A stretch of 64,000 nucleotides of DNA from Staphylococcus cohnii subsp. cohnii (lineage in GTDB: Bacteria; Bacillota; Bacilli; Staphylococcales; Staphylococcaceae), in assembly GCF_002902365.1 (NCBI RefSeq), contig NZ_PPQC01000025.1, positions 45,622-109,621 of the forward strand, written 5' to 3'. This document shows, piece after piece, positions 40,206 through 52,779 of the stretch. Positions within the stretch are counted from its first letter, which is position 1. Each line of letters opens with the position of its first letter. Position numbers and translations under genes: made by a program. Under the pieces are notes generated by a model, which searched no databases, was not told where the DNA came from, and saw only the letters and a program-made list of their open reading frames with translations.

Positions 40206-41336
40206 TTATTCTCCTTTAAAGAATCTTTTTGCTTTATCCTTAAAATTTGACGGTTGCTCAGTTAATGATTCACCATCAATTTCGGCAAATTCTCTTAACA
40301 ATTCTTTTTGACGTTCATTTATCTTAGTAGGTGTGACAACTTTCACGTTGATAAATAAATCACCATAGCCATAGCCATGAACATTTTTTACACCTTTTTC
40401 TTTAAGACGGAATTGTTTTCCTGATTGTGTTCCGCCAGGAATTGTTAACATAACATGACCTTTTAAAGTTGGGACTTTAATTTCATCACCAAGTGTTGCT
40501 TGAGCGATACTGATATCTTGTGAAAAGTAAATATCGTCGCCTTCCCTTTCAAATGTTTCAGAAGGTTTAACTCTAAATACAACGTATAAATCACCTTGTG
40601 GTCCACCATTTTCTCCAGGCGCACCTTCACCTGCTAATCTTATTTGTTGTTCATTATCTACACCTTCTGGCACTGTCACATTAATTTTAACTGTTTTGTT
40701 TTCAGTTCCTTTACCGTGACATGTCGGACAAGGTTCTTCAAATTCTTGACCAGAACCACTACAAACTGGACAAACTTTTTCAGTTCTAACTCTACCTAAT
40801 ATCGTATTCTGTTCTACAGCAACATGTCCTGAACCATTACAGTAATGACACGTTTTTTTCTTAGTTCCCGGTTTTGCACCTTCACCATCACAAGTATGAC
40901 AAGTTACATCTTTGCGTATTGAAATCTCTTTGCTTGTACCGAATACAGCTTCTTCAAAAGTAACAGTCATTGTATATTGTAGGTCATCACCTTTTCTAGG
41001 TGCATTTGGATCTCTTTGACGTCCACCACCGAAGAATGAACTGAATATATCTTCGAAACCGCCGCCGAAACCACTAAAGTCTTGACCACCAAATCCTTGG
41101 CCGCCAAATCCACCTTGTGGTCCATCATGACCAAATTGATCATAGTTTGCACGCTTGTTTTCATCACTTAACGTTTCATATGCTTCTGAAATTTCCTTGA
41201 ACTTTTCATCTGCACCTTCTTCTTTATTGATGTCAGGATGATATTTTTTTGATAATTTACGGTAAGCCTTTTTTATTTCATCTTTAGAAGCGTCTTTACT
41301 GACACCCAAGATATCATAATAATCTCTTTTGGCCAC
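40206..41336 (-). CDS. dnaJ: chaperone DnaJ
   Basis: A 376-residue type I DnaJ. The J domain has HPD in [12 protein letters not shown], followed by a Gly/Phe-rich stretch, four zinc-finger repeats ([32 protein letters not shown]) and the C-terminal substrate domain. Co-chaperone that stimulates DnaK ATPase. It follows dnaK after 137 bases containing a hairpin that may reduce dnaJ expression. Confidence 0.98.
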   Translation of the reverse strand: MAKRDYYDILGVSKDASKDEIKKAYRKLSKKYHPDINKEEGADEKFKEISEAYETLSDENKRANYDQFGHDGPQGGFGGQGFGGQDFSGFGGGFEDIFSSFFGGGRQRDPNAPRKGDDLQYTMTVTFEEAVFGTSKEISIRKDVTCHTCDGEGAKPGTKKKTCHYCNGSGHVAVEQNTILGRVRTEKVCPVCSGSGQEFEEPCPTCHGKGTENKTVKINVTVPEGVDNEQQIRLAGEGAPGENGGPQGDLYVVFRVKPSETFEREGDDIYFSQDISIAQATLGDEIKVPTLKGHVMLTIPGGTQSGKQFRLKEKGVKNVHGYGYGDLFINVKVVTPTKINERQKELLREFAEIDGESLTEQPSNFKDKAKRFFKGE

Positions 41337-41384
41337 TTTTATCTCTCCTTTTACGTTTGATTAAATTACTTATTAAAAAGGAAA

Positions 41385-41417
41385 AAGTCAAAGCCAATGT
41401 TCAATTGACTTTGACTT
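41385..41417 (-). terminator. hairpin between dnaK and dnaJ, possible partial terminator
   Basis: AAGTCAAAG (41385-41393) pairs with CTTTGACTT (41409-41417), followed on minus by TTTTTCC. It lies inside the heat-shock operon and may set the DnaK to DnaJ ratio by partial termination or mRNA stabilisation. Confidence 0.65.
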
Positions 41418-41473
41418 AATTTGGCTAAGCAATTGTGTCATATTCTGCTTTCAATAGCAATTAATAACTAAAC

Positions 41474-43357
<1,884 letters not shown>

Positions 43358-43369
43358 TCATCAATAAAA

Positions 43370-43996
43370 TTATTGATTTACTTTAACCATTGAAGGTCTT
43401 AAAACACGTTCCTTCAATTTATAACCAGTTTGTAGTTCTTGAGTAACTTGACCTGATTCATAATCAGGATTATCGTCTTGTACCACAGCTTGATGTACAT
43501 TTGGATCAAACTGTTGACCTTCAGCCTCAATTTTTTCTAAACCGTTATTTTTCAATGCGTTCAACAAGCTTTCATAAACCATTTCCACACCTTTTTGTAA
43601 TGATTTAAATTGCTCATCTTCGCCTTCAATTTGTAAAGCTCGTTCTATATTATCTATAGTCGGTAAAATGTCATTTAAAACATCTTGAGCTTTATATGCT
43701 TTCATCGTTTGATTTTCTTTTTGGATTCTACGCTTATAATTTTCAAATTCAGCATATAATCTTAAATATTTTTCTTCTTCTTCTTGAACATTATTTTTTA
43801 ATTGTTGAATTTCTTCATCTTTAGGATCGATATCTGCCTCAGTATCCTCAGAATTTTCCTCTTGCAGATTATCTTGTGATTCGTTAGCTATTTCATCAGC
43901 ATCTTCAACTGAAGTTGTTTGATTCGTTGGTGTTTCTTGATTGATATCTTCAGTTTTTTCGTTTTCATCGAATACTGATTCATTTTTTTCTGTCAT
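43370..43996 (-). CDS. grpE: nucleotide exchange factor GrpE
   Basis: A 208-residue GrpE from the ATG at 43994-43996, six bases after GGAGGG; an in-frame ATG 11 codons upstream overlaps hrcA and lacks a ribosome binding site. The N-terminal 60 residues are acidic and disordered, then a long coiled coil ([21 protein letters not shown]) and the beta-domain with [16 protein letters not shown] and [28 protein letters not shown] sequence. Exchanges nucleotide on DnaK. Confidence 0.97.
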   Translation of the reverse strand: MTEKNESVFDENEKTEDINQETPTNQTTSVEDADEIANESQDNLQEENSEDTEADIDPKDEEIQQLKNNVQEEEEKYLRLYAEFENYKRRIQKENQTMKAYKAQDVLNDILPTIDNIERALQIEGEDEQFKSLQKGVEMVYESLLNALKNNGLEKIEAEGQQFDPNVHQAVVQDDNPDYESGQVTQELQTGYKLKERVLRPSMVKVNQ

Positions 43997-44022
43997 TTTC
44001 TGCCCTCCAATACAATTCTTAA

Positions 44023-45003
44023 TTACCAAATCGTATTTAGTAATTGTATTACATTCTGATAATTCATTGCTGTTGGTCCGATAACCGCAATTTGACCTTT
44101 AAGTCTATCGTCGATGTGATATTCTGTAGTGACAATAGAAATATCGCTCAAGCTTGATTCGATTTCCTGTCCAATCTTAACATTAATTGATGAATTTGAC
44201 ATTTCATCAAGTAGCTGAGTAATTTTGTTTGATTCAATATACTGCAATATGGGTTGAATAGAAGAAACGTTTGATTCGTTTAGTGCATCAATTAGTTTAA
44301 CCTTTCCACCCATGTAAATGCCATTACTTTGATTATCAAAATGAACATCTATTGTATCTAACATGTCCTTTATAAAGTCTTTTTCAAAATCTGACTTTGC
44401 AAAGGCATTTAGTTCATTTTCTAAGCGTTGTTGATTTAACGCATTATATTTTGCAGTCACAAAATTAGCTATATTTGTCAATTCATCACTCGATAAACGT
44501 GCTTTGGATACTAAATGTAAGTGTTCAACATGACCAGATGTAAAAACAACGACCATGATTACTAAATATGCATTTGCTCGAATCAAGTGAATGTTATTAA
44601 TAATATCTTTTTTGTGATTTGGACGCATTACCAACGTTGTATACTGAGAAGCGATTGAAAGTTCATTCGCGAATTCACTCAAAGCTGAGGAAATATCATA
44701 ATGATTTTCAACCAGTAAATCTTCTAAACGTTGTATTTTTTTGTGTTGTTGATGAGATGTTTGTTGCAATAATTGATTCACATAATATCTGATGCCTGAC
44801 TCTGATGGAGAACGTCCTGATGAAGTATGCGTTTTTTCTATTAAATGAAGTTCCTCTAGTTGTTTCATTTCGTTTCTAATAGTGGCAGGACTAACATTTA
44901 AATTATGTCGTTCAATCAGTGTTTTGGAACCAATTGGTTGACCTAAATCAACATAATCTTCAACAATTGCATTTAAAATGCTCAATTGTCTATCACTAAT
45001 CAT
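44023..45003 (-). CDS. hrcA: heat-inducible repressor HrcA
   Basis: A 326-residue repressor that binds CIRCE and is kept active by GroEL. The winged helix at the N terminus shows [25 protein letters not shown] and [19 protein letters not shown]; a GAF-like domain and dimerisation region follow. First gene of hrcA-grpE-dnaK-dnaJ-prmA-rsmE-mtaB, with a CIRCE element just upstream for self-control. Confidence 0.97.
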   Translation of the reverse strand: MISDRQLSILNAIVEDYVDLGQPIGSKTLIERHNLNVSPATIRNEMKQLEELHLIEKTHTSSGRSPSESGIRYYVNQLLQQTSHQQHKKIQRLEDLLVENHYDISSALSEFANELSIASQYTTLVMRPNHKKDIINNIHLIRANAYLVIMVVVFTSGHVEHLHLVSKARLSSDELTNIANFVTAKYNALNQQRLENELNAFAKSDFEKDFIKDMLDTIDVHFDNQSNGIYMGGKVKLIDALNESNVSSIQPILQYIESNKITQLLDEMSNSSINVKIGQEIESSLSDISIVTTEYHIDDRLKGQIAVIGPTAMNYQNVIQLLNTIW

Positions 45004-45015
45004 GTTTTCACCTCA

Positions 45016-45042
45016 TTAGCACTCTTTTGTTTCAAGTGCTAA
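45016..45042 (-). promoter_or_regulatory. CIRCE operator upstream of hrcA
   Basis: TTAGCACTC, nine bases, AAGTGCTAA: the CIRCE inverted repeat with a single departure from TTAGCACTC-N9-GAGTGCTAA. It lies 13 bases upstream of hrcA and overlaps the expected transcription start, so HrcA should block the promoter directly. Confidence 0.96.
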
Positions 45043-45046
45043 TTAT

Positions 45047-45075
45047 AATTTATCAAATTGGTCAAAGTAAGTCAA
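45047..45075 (-). promoter_or_regulatory. SigA-type promoter of the heat-shock operon
   Basis: On minus TTGACT (45075-45070), 17-base spacer, TAAATT (45052-45047), immediately upstream of CIRCE. A second TATAAT word close by (about 45043-45048) lacks a properly spaced -35. Confidence 0.65.
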
Positions 45076-45102
45076 TGTTAAAGCCTCAGTTTTTTTAAAA
45101 AA

Positions 45103-46227
45103 TTAAACATTCAGTAAAAACGCTTCAAATACTAGGTTGCCAATTACTTTACCTCTCTCTGTTAAAGAAATGTAGTCACCTGTATCATAAATTAATTCTC
45201 TCTGTTTTAAATCTTTGATTGCTTCGTCATAAACGTCGTCAATCGTTTTATTAAACTTTTGATTAAAGCGTTTTCTACTTACACCTTGGTTCATTCTTAA
45301 ACCTAGAAACATCTCTTCTTCCATTTGTTCACTTTCTGTTGGATATACTGAGTCAAGAATAGGTCTTTCGTTATTTTGTATCTTTTTAATATAGTGATTC
45401 ACAGGATTTACATTATTGTAACGTTCGCCATTAACGTAACCACTTGCCCCTGCACCAAATCCATAATAACCTTCGTTTTTCCAGTAAACTTTATTGTGTT
45501 CTGATTCATGTCCTTTTTTACCAAAGTTTGAAATTTCATATTGATGTAACTCAGTCTCATGCATCCTATTTAATAAATATTCGTACATTTCTTCTCCGAC
45601 ATCTTCGTTTGGGATTTTCAGCTGCCCTTTACGATACATATTATAGAACTGAGTTTTAGGCTCTAAAATCAAGCCATAACTTGAAATATGATCAATATCC
45701 ATCGATAATGCTTTTTCTAAACTATCTTTGAAATCTTCTAAGCTTTGTTGTGGTAAATGATACATTAAATCTAAACTTATAGAAGGTATCCCGGCCTGCC
45801 TTGCATTCGATACGGCTCTGTATATATCTTCTGTCTTATGAGAACGTCCTAATATCTCTAACAATTCAGGTTTAAATGTTTGAACGCCCATCGACAATCT
45901 ATTCACACCATAATCCCTTAACAATTGCACTTTTTCTAAAGTTAATTCATCCGAATTCGCTTCAAAACTAAATTCTCCTTTAATTTCAAAGATTTCTGTA
46001 ATTGCAATCAATAATTTCTCAAGTTGCTCATATGATAAAGCAGTAGGTGTCCCACCGCCGACAAAAACTGTTTCTAAGGATCTAACTTCACTTTGCTTCA
46101 TTTCGTTTATTAAGCAATCTAAATACTGATCCACTGGTTGATTTTGTATAAAATATTTATTGAAATCGCAATAAGTACAAATTTTGACACAGAAAGGAAT
46201 ATGGATATATGCACTTTTAACTTCCAT
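45103..46227 (-). CDS. hemW: heme chaperone HemW (radical SAM, formerly HemN-like)
   Basis: A 374-residue radical SAM protein. The iron-sulfur motif is FCVKICTYCDFNKYF (CxxxCxxC) near residue 13, followed by VFVGGGTPTAL and the C-terminal HemN-like domain. HemW proteins lack the extra N-terminal residues of true coproporphyrinogen dehydrogenase and act in heme insertion. It lies between lepA and hrcA, the usual order in Firmicutes. Confidence 0.93.
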   Translation of the reverse strand: MEVKSAYIHIPFCVKICTYCDFNKYFIQNQPVDQYLDCLINEMKQSEVRSLETVFVGGGTPTALSYEQLEKLLIAITEIFEIKGEFSFEANSDELTLEKVQLLRDYGVNRLSMGVQTFKPELLEILGRSHKTEDIYRAVSNARQAGIPSISLDLMYHLPQQSLEDFKDSLEKALSMDIDHISSYGLILEPKTQFYNMYRKGQLKIPNEDVGEEMYEYLLNRMHETELHQYEISNFGKKGHESEHNKVYWKNEGYYGFGAGASGYVNGERYNNVNPVNHYIKKIQNNERPILDSVYPTESEQMEEEMFLGLRMNQGVSRKRFNQKFNKTIDDVYDEAIKDLKQRELIYDTGDYISLTERGKVIGNLVFEAFLLNV

Positions 46228-46278
46228 TTTGAGATAACCTTCTTTCGTTAAATAAAATAGATTAACATAACAAAAAAC

Positions 46279-46310
46279 TGGGGCATAAATCGAATGGATT
46301 TAAGGCCCCA
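46279..46310. repeat. hairpin between lepA and hemW made of the GGGGCATAAATC repeat
   Basis: TGGGGCATAAATC pairs imperfectly with GGATTTAAGGCCCCA around a short loop. On minus it is followed by TTTTTTGTT, so it could end the lepA transcript before hemW. It contains the same word as the repeats at 534-564 and 21395-21410. Confidence 0.65.
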
Positions 46311-46330
46311 ATATTTAATAAGTAATAATA

Positions 46331-48154
46331 TTAATCTTCGTCCATCTTAAGCACTGCAAGGAAAGCATCCTGTGGTATTTCAACATTACCAACTGATTTC
46401 ATTTTTGCTTTACCAGCTTTTTGCTTTTCTAATAGTTTTCTCTTGCGGCTAATATCTCCACCATAACACTTAGATAAGACATTTTTACCCATTGATTTTA
46501 TGTTTGTACGGGCGACTATTTTTTGTCCAACTGCTGCTTGTACAGGTACTTCGAATTGTTGTCTAGGTATAAGTGTTTTTAGCTTTTCAACTAACGCTTT
46601 TCCTCTTTCGTATGCGAAATCTTTATGAACTATAAAACTAAGTGCATCTACTTTCTCTCCATTTAGTAATATATCCATTTTGACTAGGTCACTTTCTTTA
46701 TTATCAATGAATTCATAATCAAAAGAAGCATAGCCTTTTGTGTTTGATTTAAGCTGATCAAAGAAATCAAATACAACTTCAGATAATGGTAACTCATAAA
46801 TAATATTGACACGAATATCATCTAAATATTCCATATTAATAAATTGTCCACGTTTACGTTGACATAATTCCATAACTGCACCCACATAATCATTTGGTAC
46901 CATCATTGTCGCTCTTACAAAAGGTTCATAAACTGTATCAATTTGATCTCTTTCAGGCATATATGCTGGATTATCAACAGAGATTTCATCACCATTTTTA
47001 AGAATACATTCATAAATCACAGATGGTGCTGTAGCAATTAGTTCTATTCCAAACTCACGTTCAATACGTTCTTGGATAATTTCCATATGCAGCATACCTA
47101 AGAAACCTGTTCTATATCCAAAACCTAATGCTTGAGATGACTCAGGTTCAAATTCTAACGAAGCATCATTTAATTGCAACTTTTCTAATGCCTCTCGTAA
47201 ATCATTGTAATCTTTATTATCAATAGGGAATAAACCACAGAAAACCATCGGATTCATTTTTTTATAACCTTTTAGCGGTTCTGCTGCTGGACGATCTAGG
47301 TGTGTAATCGTATCTCCGACACGTGAATCATCTACATTTTTAATACTGGCAATGACATAACCTACATCCCCTACCGTTAGCTCGTTAACTGGTAATTGTT
47401 TAGGTGTATTGATACCTACTTCGGTAACTTCAAAAGATTTTCCCGTAGCCATCATTTTAATTTCATCACCCGTTTTCAAAGTTCCTTCAACAATTCGAAT
47501 TGAAGAAATAACGCCTCTGTACGGATCATATTCTGAATCAAAAATCAATGCTTTTAATGGCGCTTCTGGATCTCCCTGTGGTGGTGGCACCACTTCTACA
47601 ATTTTTTCTAATATATCTTCAATGCCAATATTTGATTTTGCACTGGCTAATACGACATCATCTTTATCAAGTCCTATTACATCTTCTACTTCTTGTTTTA
47701 CACGCTCAGGTTCTGCTGCTGGTAAATCAATTTTATTTACAACTGGTAATAACTCTAAATCGTTATCTAATGCCAAATAAACATTGGCTAATGTTTGAGC
47801 CTCTATGCCTTGAGCAGCATCTACAACTAATATAGCACCTTCACAGGCAGCTAGTGATCTAGAAACTTCATATGTAAAATCTACGTGTCCAGGTGTATCA
47901 ATCAAGTGAAACGTATAAGTCTCACCATCTTTTGCATCATATTTTAAACGCACAGCATTTAACTTTATTGTTATACCGCGTTCTCTCTCTAAATCCATTG
48001 AATCCAATAACTGTGATTGCATCTCACGTGATTCAACAGATTTAGTATTTTCCAAAATTCTATCTGCTAATGTAGATTTCCCATGGTCAATATGTGCAAT
48101 AATAGAAAAGTTTCTTATATTTTCACGCTTGCTTAAACGATTTTCTTTATCCAT
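46331..48154 (-). CDS. lepA: elongation factor 4 (LepA)
   Basis: A 607-residue translational GTPase. G1 is [10 protein letters not shown]2 lies at RGITIK, G3 DTPGHVDF, G4 NKID. The EF-G-like domains II, III and V follow, and the LepA-specific C-terminal domain ends with [29 protein letters not shown]. It can back-translocate ribosomes and supports initiation and assembly. It is transcribed divergently from rpsT. Confidence 0.98.
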   Translation of the reverse strand: MDKENRLSKRENIRNFSIIAHIDHGKSTLADRILENTKSVESREMQSQLLDSMDLERERGITIKLNAVRLKYDAKDGETYTFHLIDTPGHVDFTYEVSRSLAACEGAILVVDAAQGIEAQTLANVYLALDNDLELLPVVNKIDLPAAEPERVKQEVEDVIGLDKDDVVLASAKSNIGIEDILEKIVEVVPPPQGDPEAPLKALIFDSEYDPYRGVISSIRIVEGTLKTGDEIKMMATGKSFEVTEVGINTPKQLPVNELTVGDVGYVIASIKNVDDSRVGDTITHLDRPAAEPLKGYKKMNPMVFCGLFPIDNKDYNDLREALEKLQLNDASLEFEPESSQALGFGYRTGFLGMLHMEIIQERIEREFGIELIATAPSVIYECILKNGDEISVDNPAYMPERDQIDTVYEPFVRATMMVPNDYVGAVMELCQRKRGQFINMEYLDDIRVNIIYELPLSEVVFDFFDQLKSNTKGYASFDYEFIDNKESDLVKMDILLNGEKVDALSFIVHKDFAYERGKALVEKLKTLIPRQQFEVPVQAAVGQKIVARTNIKSMGKNVLSKCYGGDISRKRKLLEKQKAGKAKMKSVGNVEIPQDAFLAVLKMDED

Positions 48155-48382
48155 GTATTATCAGTCTCACTTTCATAATTCTAGCCCGTAAATATGTATG
48201 ACATTCTTTGATATAATAACGTTTTTATTTACTAATTGCAAACTTGATAAATTTAATAGTGATTTTTAAAGTTATGTGTATATTTTATCGTCTATGTAAC
48301 TATTTTTATGTATATCTTTTGTCATTGTAATTAATATTGTACCATTTATCGCGACTTTACGCGTCTTAATATAAATAAATGA
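48155..48382. other. divergent control region between lepA and rpsT
   Basis: AT-rich sequence with no open frame. It should hold the lepA promoter on minus; no confident -35/-10 pair was found there. The rpsT promoter lies just to the right. Confidence 0.4.
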
Positions 48383-48411
48383 TTGCAGAAACCTGGTTGT
48401 TTTGATAAAAT
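48383..48411 (+). promoter_or_regulatory. SigA-type promoter of rpsT
   Basis: TTGCAG (48383-48388), 17-base spacer, TAAAAT (48406-48411). It lies 63 bases upstream of the rpsT start codon, leaving a leader of about 55 bases. Confidence 0.7.
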
Positions 48412-48474
48412 ATTTCTTGTTGTAATCAAATTAATTTTTGATAGCGAAGATCACACTTTTAGGAGGTGACAGAC

Positions 48475-48726
48475 ATGCCAAACATTAAATCTGCAATTAA
48501 ACGTGTTAATACTACTCATGTAACTGAAGAACGTAATATTTCACAAAAAAATGCAATGCGTACAGCTGTGAAAAGAGCTCATACAGCAATCGACACTAAT
48601 GCTGACGATAAAGCTGAATTAGTAAGCTTTGCATTGAAAAAAGTAGATAAAGCTGCTCAACGCAACTTAATACATTCTAACAAAGCTGCTAGAATTAAAT
48701 CATCTTTAATGACAGCTGCTAAATAA
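48475..48726 (+). CDS. rpsT: 30S ribosomal protein S20
   Basis: An 83-residue basic helical protein, MPNIKSAIKRVNTTHVTEERNIS ... NLIHSNKAARIKSSLMTAAK. The ATG at 48475 follows AGGAGGTGA; an in-frame ATG three codons upstream overlaps the ribosome binding site. The length equals that of S. aureus S20. Monocistronic, with its own promoter and terminator. Confidence 0.97.
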   Translation: MPNIKSAIKRVNTTHVTEERNISQKNAMRTAVKRAHTAIDTNADDKAELVSFALKKVDKAAQRNLIHSNKAARIKSSLMTAAK

Positions 48727-48729
48727 TTT

Positions 48730-48755
48730 AAAGTTCAAGCTTACGCTTGAACTTT
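48730..48755 (+). terminator. rpsT terminator
   Basis: AAAGTTCAAGC (48730-48740) pairs perfectly with GCTTGAACTTT (48745-48755) around TTAC, followed by a T-run. Confidence 0.92.
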
Positions 48756-48796
48756 TTTTATTTTAAAAATAACGTATTTCATGCTTCATAAAATCA

Positions 48797-48836
48797 GCCC
48801 AGAAATGTTTTGCAATAAGTAAAAATTCTTCTGGGC
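48797..48836 (+). terminator. second terminator-like hairpin downstream of rpsT
   Basis: GCCCAGAA (48797-48804) pairs with TTCTGGGC (48829-48836) around a 24-base loop, followed by CTTTTTTCTC. It may back up the first rpsT terminator. No gene lies between the two. Confidence 0.6.
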
Positions 48837-48957
48837 CTTTTTTCTCTCTATTTTATGATTTTATAAGATTAGCATTATTAGTGCACACTTTTGTTATAAT
48901 TCATCGACAACATTATATACATTATGTACGGTTAGCTAAACCTAAAAACCGTCTAAT

Positions 48958-49932
48958 TTATAAGGATAAAATAAACAGTTCAAGTATAAGGTGTTTATTC
49001 ATATAAGATGACTTTAATTTATAATCTGTTTCTGCACAATTATCAATGATATTTAATAAACTTTCTAATTCATAGTGTCTTGCTTGATTTAAAGCTAACT
49101 TCACTCTATAAGGATGGACATTGATTGTTTTGGCAATTTGTTGACCACTATAACCCTTTTGTCCTAATATTTTACTTTGATAGAAAAGTCGATAATTACT
49201 CGTAATTAGAGCTAATAATTTTATAGGTTCCTCTTTCATTGCTATTAAGTCTTTAACCAATTGAATAGCTTCTGTTTTTTTATTTTTTTGGATATATTCA
49301 GTCAGTAAAAAAACATTTTGTTCCAAACTCCTATTAACAATTTGATGAACATCATTTTTGTTAATTGTCGTTCTATCACCTAAAAATAAAATGAGTTTTT
49401 CTATTTCTTGTTTAACAATATTAAAATTAACTCCAGTTAATTCAATAACTAGATCTAGTGCATCTTGTTTAATATCTTTATAATTTTCATGCAGTTGACT
49501 TTTTATCCAACGCTTTATGTCTTCTTCTGACATTTGTTCTATTTTTTTAATTTGTGCATGCTTTTTCAAAGATTTAACAACTTTTTTTCTTTCGTCTAGT
49601 TTAGAATGATTTACTTCAAATAATATTAAAGTGTCACCATCGTATTTTTCTATAAATTCTATCAGTTGATCAATATTATGATTTAATTCTTTAGGTGGCT
49701 TCTCACCAGTAAATACATATGCATTTTGTACTAGAACAGCCTTTTTATTAGAGAAAAATGGCATTGTCAGCGTTTCTTCAATTATTGGAGCTAAATCATT
49801 TTCATATAAGTTATATTTAACGAAATTGAATTCATCTTTTGGGTCATCTAAATATTGGTCAATGACTTCAGAAGCTTTTTTTTCAATTAGTTCAGGTACT
49901 TCACCATATATCGTTATTATATTACTGCTCAT
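48958..49932 (-). CDS. holA: DNA polymerase III subunit delta
   Basis: A 324-residue clamp-loader subunit that opens the sliding clamp. From the ATG at 49930-49932 (after GGGTG) it starts MSSNIITIYGEVPELIEKKA; the in-frame ATG ten codons upstream has no better site. The delta N-terminal AAA-like domain shows VQNAYVFTGEK and IKRWIKSQLHEN, followed by the helical collar domain with NRSLEQNVFLLTEYI. It lies between rpsT and comEC as in B. subtilis (yqeN). Confidence 0.92.
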   Translation of the reverse strand: MSSNIITIYGEVPELIEKKASEVIDQYLDDPKDEFNFVKYNLYENDLAPIIEETLTMPFFSNKKAVLVQNAYVFTGEKPPKELNHNIDQLIEFIEKYDGDTLILFEVNHSKLDERKKVVKSLKKHAQIKKIEQMSEEDIKRWIKSQLHENYKDIKQDALDLVIELTGVNFNIVKQEIEKLILFLGDRTTINKNDVHQIVNRSLEQNVFLLTEYIQKNKKTEAIQLVKDLIAMKEEPIKLLALITSNYRLFYQSKILGQKGYSGQQIAKTINVHPYRVKLALNQARHYELESLLNIIDNCAETDYKLKSSYMNKHLILELFILSL

Positions 49933-50007
49933 TCTTAGCACCCTTTCATTTCTATTACACATTTTTTAATTATAACACGCGTCATAGCTTCTCACTAATT
50001 AAAAATT

Positions 50008-52234
50008 TTAATTGAATTGTGAGTGTATTTCAATTTGGTTTTTAAATAAAATGTTCACTTCTCCGTTGATATTTGTTTGAAATATTTTAATGTCAAAAGA
50101 TTTTAGTCTATTAATAATTTGATGATTGGGAAGTCTATATTTATTTTTTTCACCTACTGAAATGAGAGCTATTTTAGGTCTAATTGCTTTCAATAAATTA
50201 TTACTTGTACTCGTACGACTGCCATGATGCCCAACTTTTAAAATATCAACATTGTATAAATGATATTTATGTATTAAATTCTCTTCATTATTTATTGTTG
50301 CATCTCCCATTAATAAAATTTTATAACTTTTGTACTGTATTAATACAATGATTGATTGTTCATTTAAATTATCAGAATTGGAAATTGTAGCATCTAACAG
50401 TTTAACTTCCGCTTTATTCATAAAAAAATGTGATTTATTTTTGAAATCTATTAATTTGATATTCTTTTTTGAACAGGTATTTTTTAAATGATTTAGTTCT
50501 TTAATTTTAAAGCTATTTGCATTAATTATAATATTTTTAATTTTTAAACTGTTTGTTAAATAATCTAGTTCACCGATATGATCAAGATGTGGATGTGTAA
50601 CCACAACGTAATCAATCTTTTTTATATTATGTCGTTTTAATGTTGGTAAGATATGATATTTTGAAATACTGTGGCTCGAAAAGTTCTGTGTCGAATTAAA
50701 ATTACCGCCCGTATCGATTAATAATGATTCGTGTAATTTAGTTTCAAATAACAGTGCGTCACCTTGTCCTACATCCAACATTGTAAGTTGGTAAGCGCGT
50801 ACTTGAGGTAGAATAGTAGAGACAATATATAAGGCAATTAAACTAATTATCATAAATTTATAGCATTTATGAACGAATAAAACTAAACATAGAAACGAAA
50901 TGAGACATATTATAGTTATTTGAAGATTATTTAAATTGGGAATATACCATTGATAAAGGTTGAGTTTATCAAAAATTCCGACCACTTTATCATGCAAAAC
51001 AATTAATTGATTATATAAGTTGATTATAAATAAAGGTTTGATTGGCAAATGTATGATAAAAGTAAGAAAAATAACGAAGGGAAATAATATGAAAGAATAG
51101 AATGGAACAAAAAAGAGGTTTGATATGAGACCAATCATTGAATTTGATGAAAATGGATACAACTTAAGATAAATGAGCTTAGTTGTGCAATAAACGTGAT
51201 ATAGCACAAAGATTGAAAAATACCTAAATTCTTTAGCAATGGGCTAACAAAAAGGATTGAAAAAGGATTGAAAAAGTGATTAAAAAAGAAAGTCGAAATC
51301 CGACATGATAAATTAACAAGGGATTTAAAAATGTTAAAAATACGAATAAAAACCCTAAAATGTTCATTGAATTCTTTATAATGTATTTTGGAAATATGAT
51401 TATTAACAAACTCATAAATATTGCTCTAACAGCACTTGGAGACATATTTGTATACATGCAATAAATAGGTAATAATATTATTAATATTAGTTTGGTTAAA
51501 AACAATGGACATTTTATCCTGTTTAGGATAAAGCATATGATTGCAATAATAATAGCTATATGTGTTCCACTAATAGCAAGTAGATGCGCAATGCCAATCT
51601 TTTTAATTGTATCTAATTCTTCTTTGTTCATAAACGATGTATCGCCTGTAATTAATGCAATTGTTTTTTCAGGGAAAGCTATTTTCCATTGTTTCATTTT
51701 TTCATAAATAAACGTTTTATGTTTATTTAAAGTATCAGAAAAAGTGCTTGTGTCTTCGTAACAACTTGAAAGGTGAATATTTTGAAGAATAAAAATAAGA
51801 TTAGGTCTTGTATCGTTTTTTAATGATCTAAACTGTCCGTGTACCTTACAAGTTTTTTGGAACAAAAAATCAGAAACATTTTCTATTTCTATATTTTTTG
51901 ATGCATGTATATTATAAACGTAAGTATAAAGCTTTTTATCTATTTTAATTTTACCTTTAAGTATACGATGCTCCAAATTGGGTTTTGTGATTAATTTCGC
52001 TTTTCCTTGAAATACTTTATTTATCATTGAAGAATGGTATTCTTTTTCTGATCTCAAGTCATTTTGAAACATCATAAAACTACTTAAAGATATGATAACT
52101 ATTATTATAAAATGGATTAAATTAAAGCTTTTTCTTTTCATTATAATGACTAGCCCAAGTATTAAAATAAAAGATAAAAATTTATTAAATAGTAGCAAGT
52201 TACCAGCCAAATAAGCTAAAGCATAATAAATCAA
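50008..52234 (-). pseudogene. comEC: ComEC DNA-uptake channel, frameshifted twice
   Basis: ComEC forms the membrane channel for single-stranded DNA in transformation. The N-terminal part (soluble OB domain, then Competence domain with IAHLLAISGTHIAIIIAI) ends early at 51233. The C-terminal part carries the last membrane segments and the metallo-beta-lactamase domain (LDVGQGDALLFE, VVTHPHLDHIGELDY, LKVGHHGSRTSTS). Two lesions separate them. An 11-bp unit TTTTTCAATCC is tandemly duplicated (minus; plus about 51251-51272); removing one copy restores FSILFVSPLLKNLGIFQ. Then one A is missing near 51164-51167; restoring it gives SSFILKLYPFSSNSMIGLISN. The start is a TTG at 52232-52234 with no strong ribosome binding site. 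Otherwise the gene is well preserved. Confidence 0.9.
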
Positions 52235-52236
52235 TT

Positions 52237-52698
52237 TTATTTATTGATTAAATATTGTGCTACGTGTTCTTGATTAAATGGAATTTTTTTATACACAATA
52301 CCTGATTGTTTTAACAAATCTAAAGCATAATGATGATTATGATAGTCTTCAGCATAATAAATCGTTTTAATACCAGCTTGGATAATTGACTTTGTGCAAT
52401 TCAAGCATGGAAAATGAGTAACATAAATCGTTGCGCCTTCTGTTGACACCCCTTGTTTTGCACATTGTAGCAACGCGTTCATTTCTGCGTGTATCGTACG
52501 AATGCAATGACCATCTTCCAACAGACAATCTTCATCAATACAATGTACTTCTCCAGACACAGAACCATTATACCCTCCAGCTATAATTCTATTATCTTTT
52601 ACAATCGTTGCTCCCACAGACAATCTTTGACATGTAGAACGCAGCGCTAATAAATGGCTTTGCGCCATAAAGTATTCTTCCCATTTAATACGATCCAT
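52237..52698 (-). CDS. comEB: ComE operon protein 2, dCMP deaminase-like
   Basis: A 153-residue zinc-dependent deoxycytidylate deaminase family protein. Zinc motif TIHAEMNALLQCAKQG with the second part HFPCLNCTKSII. It shares the comE operon with comEA and comEC but is not required for transformation in B. subtilis. It begins 81 bases after the comEA stop and ends three bases before comEC. It is intact, unlike its two neighbours. Confidence 0.93.
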   Translation of the reverse strand: MDRIKWEEYFMAQSHLLALRSTCQRLSVGATIVKDNRIIAGGYNGSVSGEVHCIDEDCLLEDGHCIRTIHAEMNALLQCAKQGVSTEGATIYVTHFPCLNCTKSIIQAGIKTIYYAEDYHNHHYALDLLKQSGIVYKKIPFNQEHVAQYLINK

Positions 52699-52779
52699 GA
52701 TACTAAACCTCCAATTTATGTAAATTTTTAATGTGATATTTATAGATTAAATCGATTTTCGAAAAAACACAACAAAATT

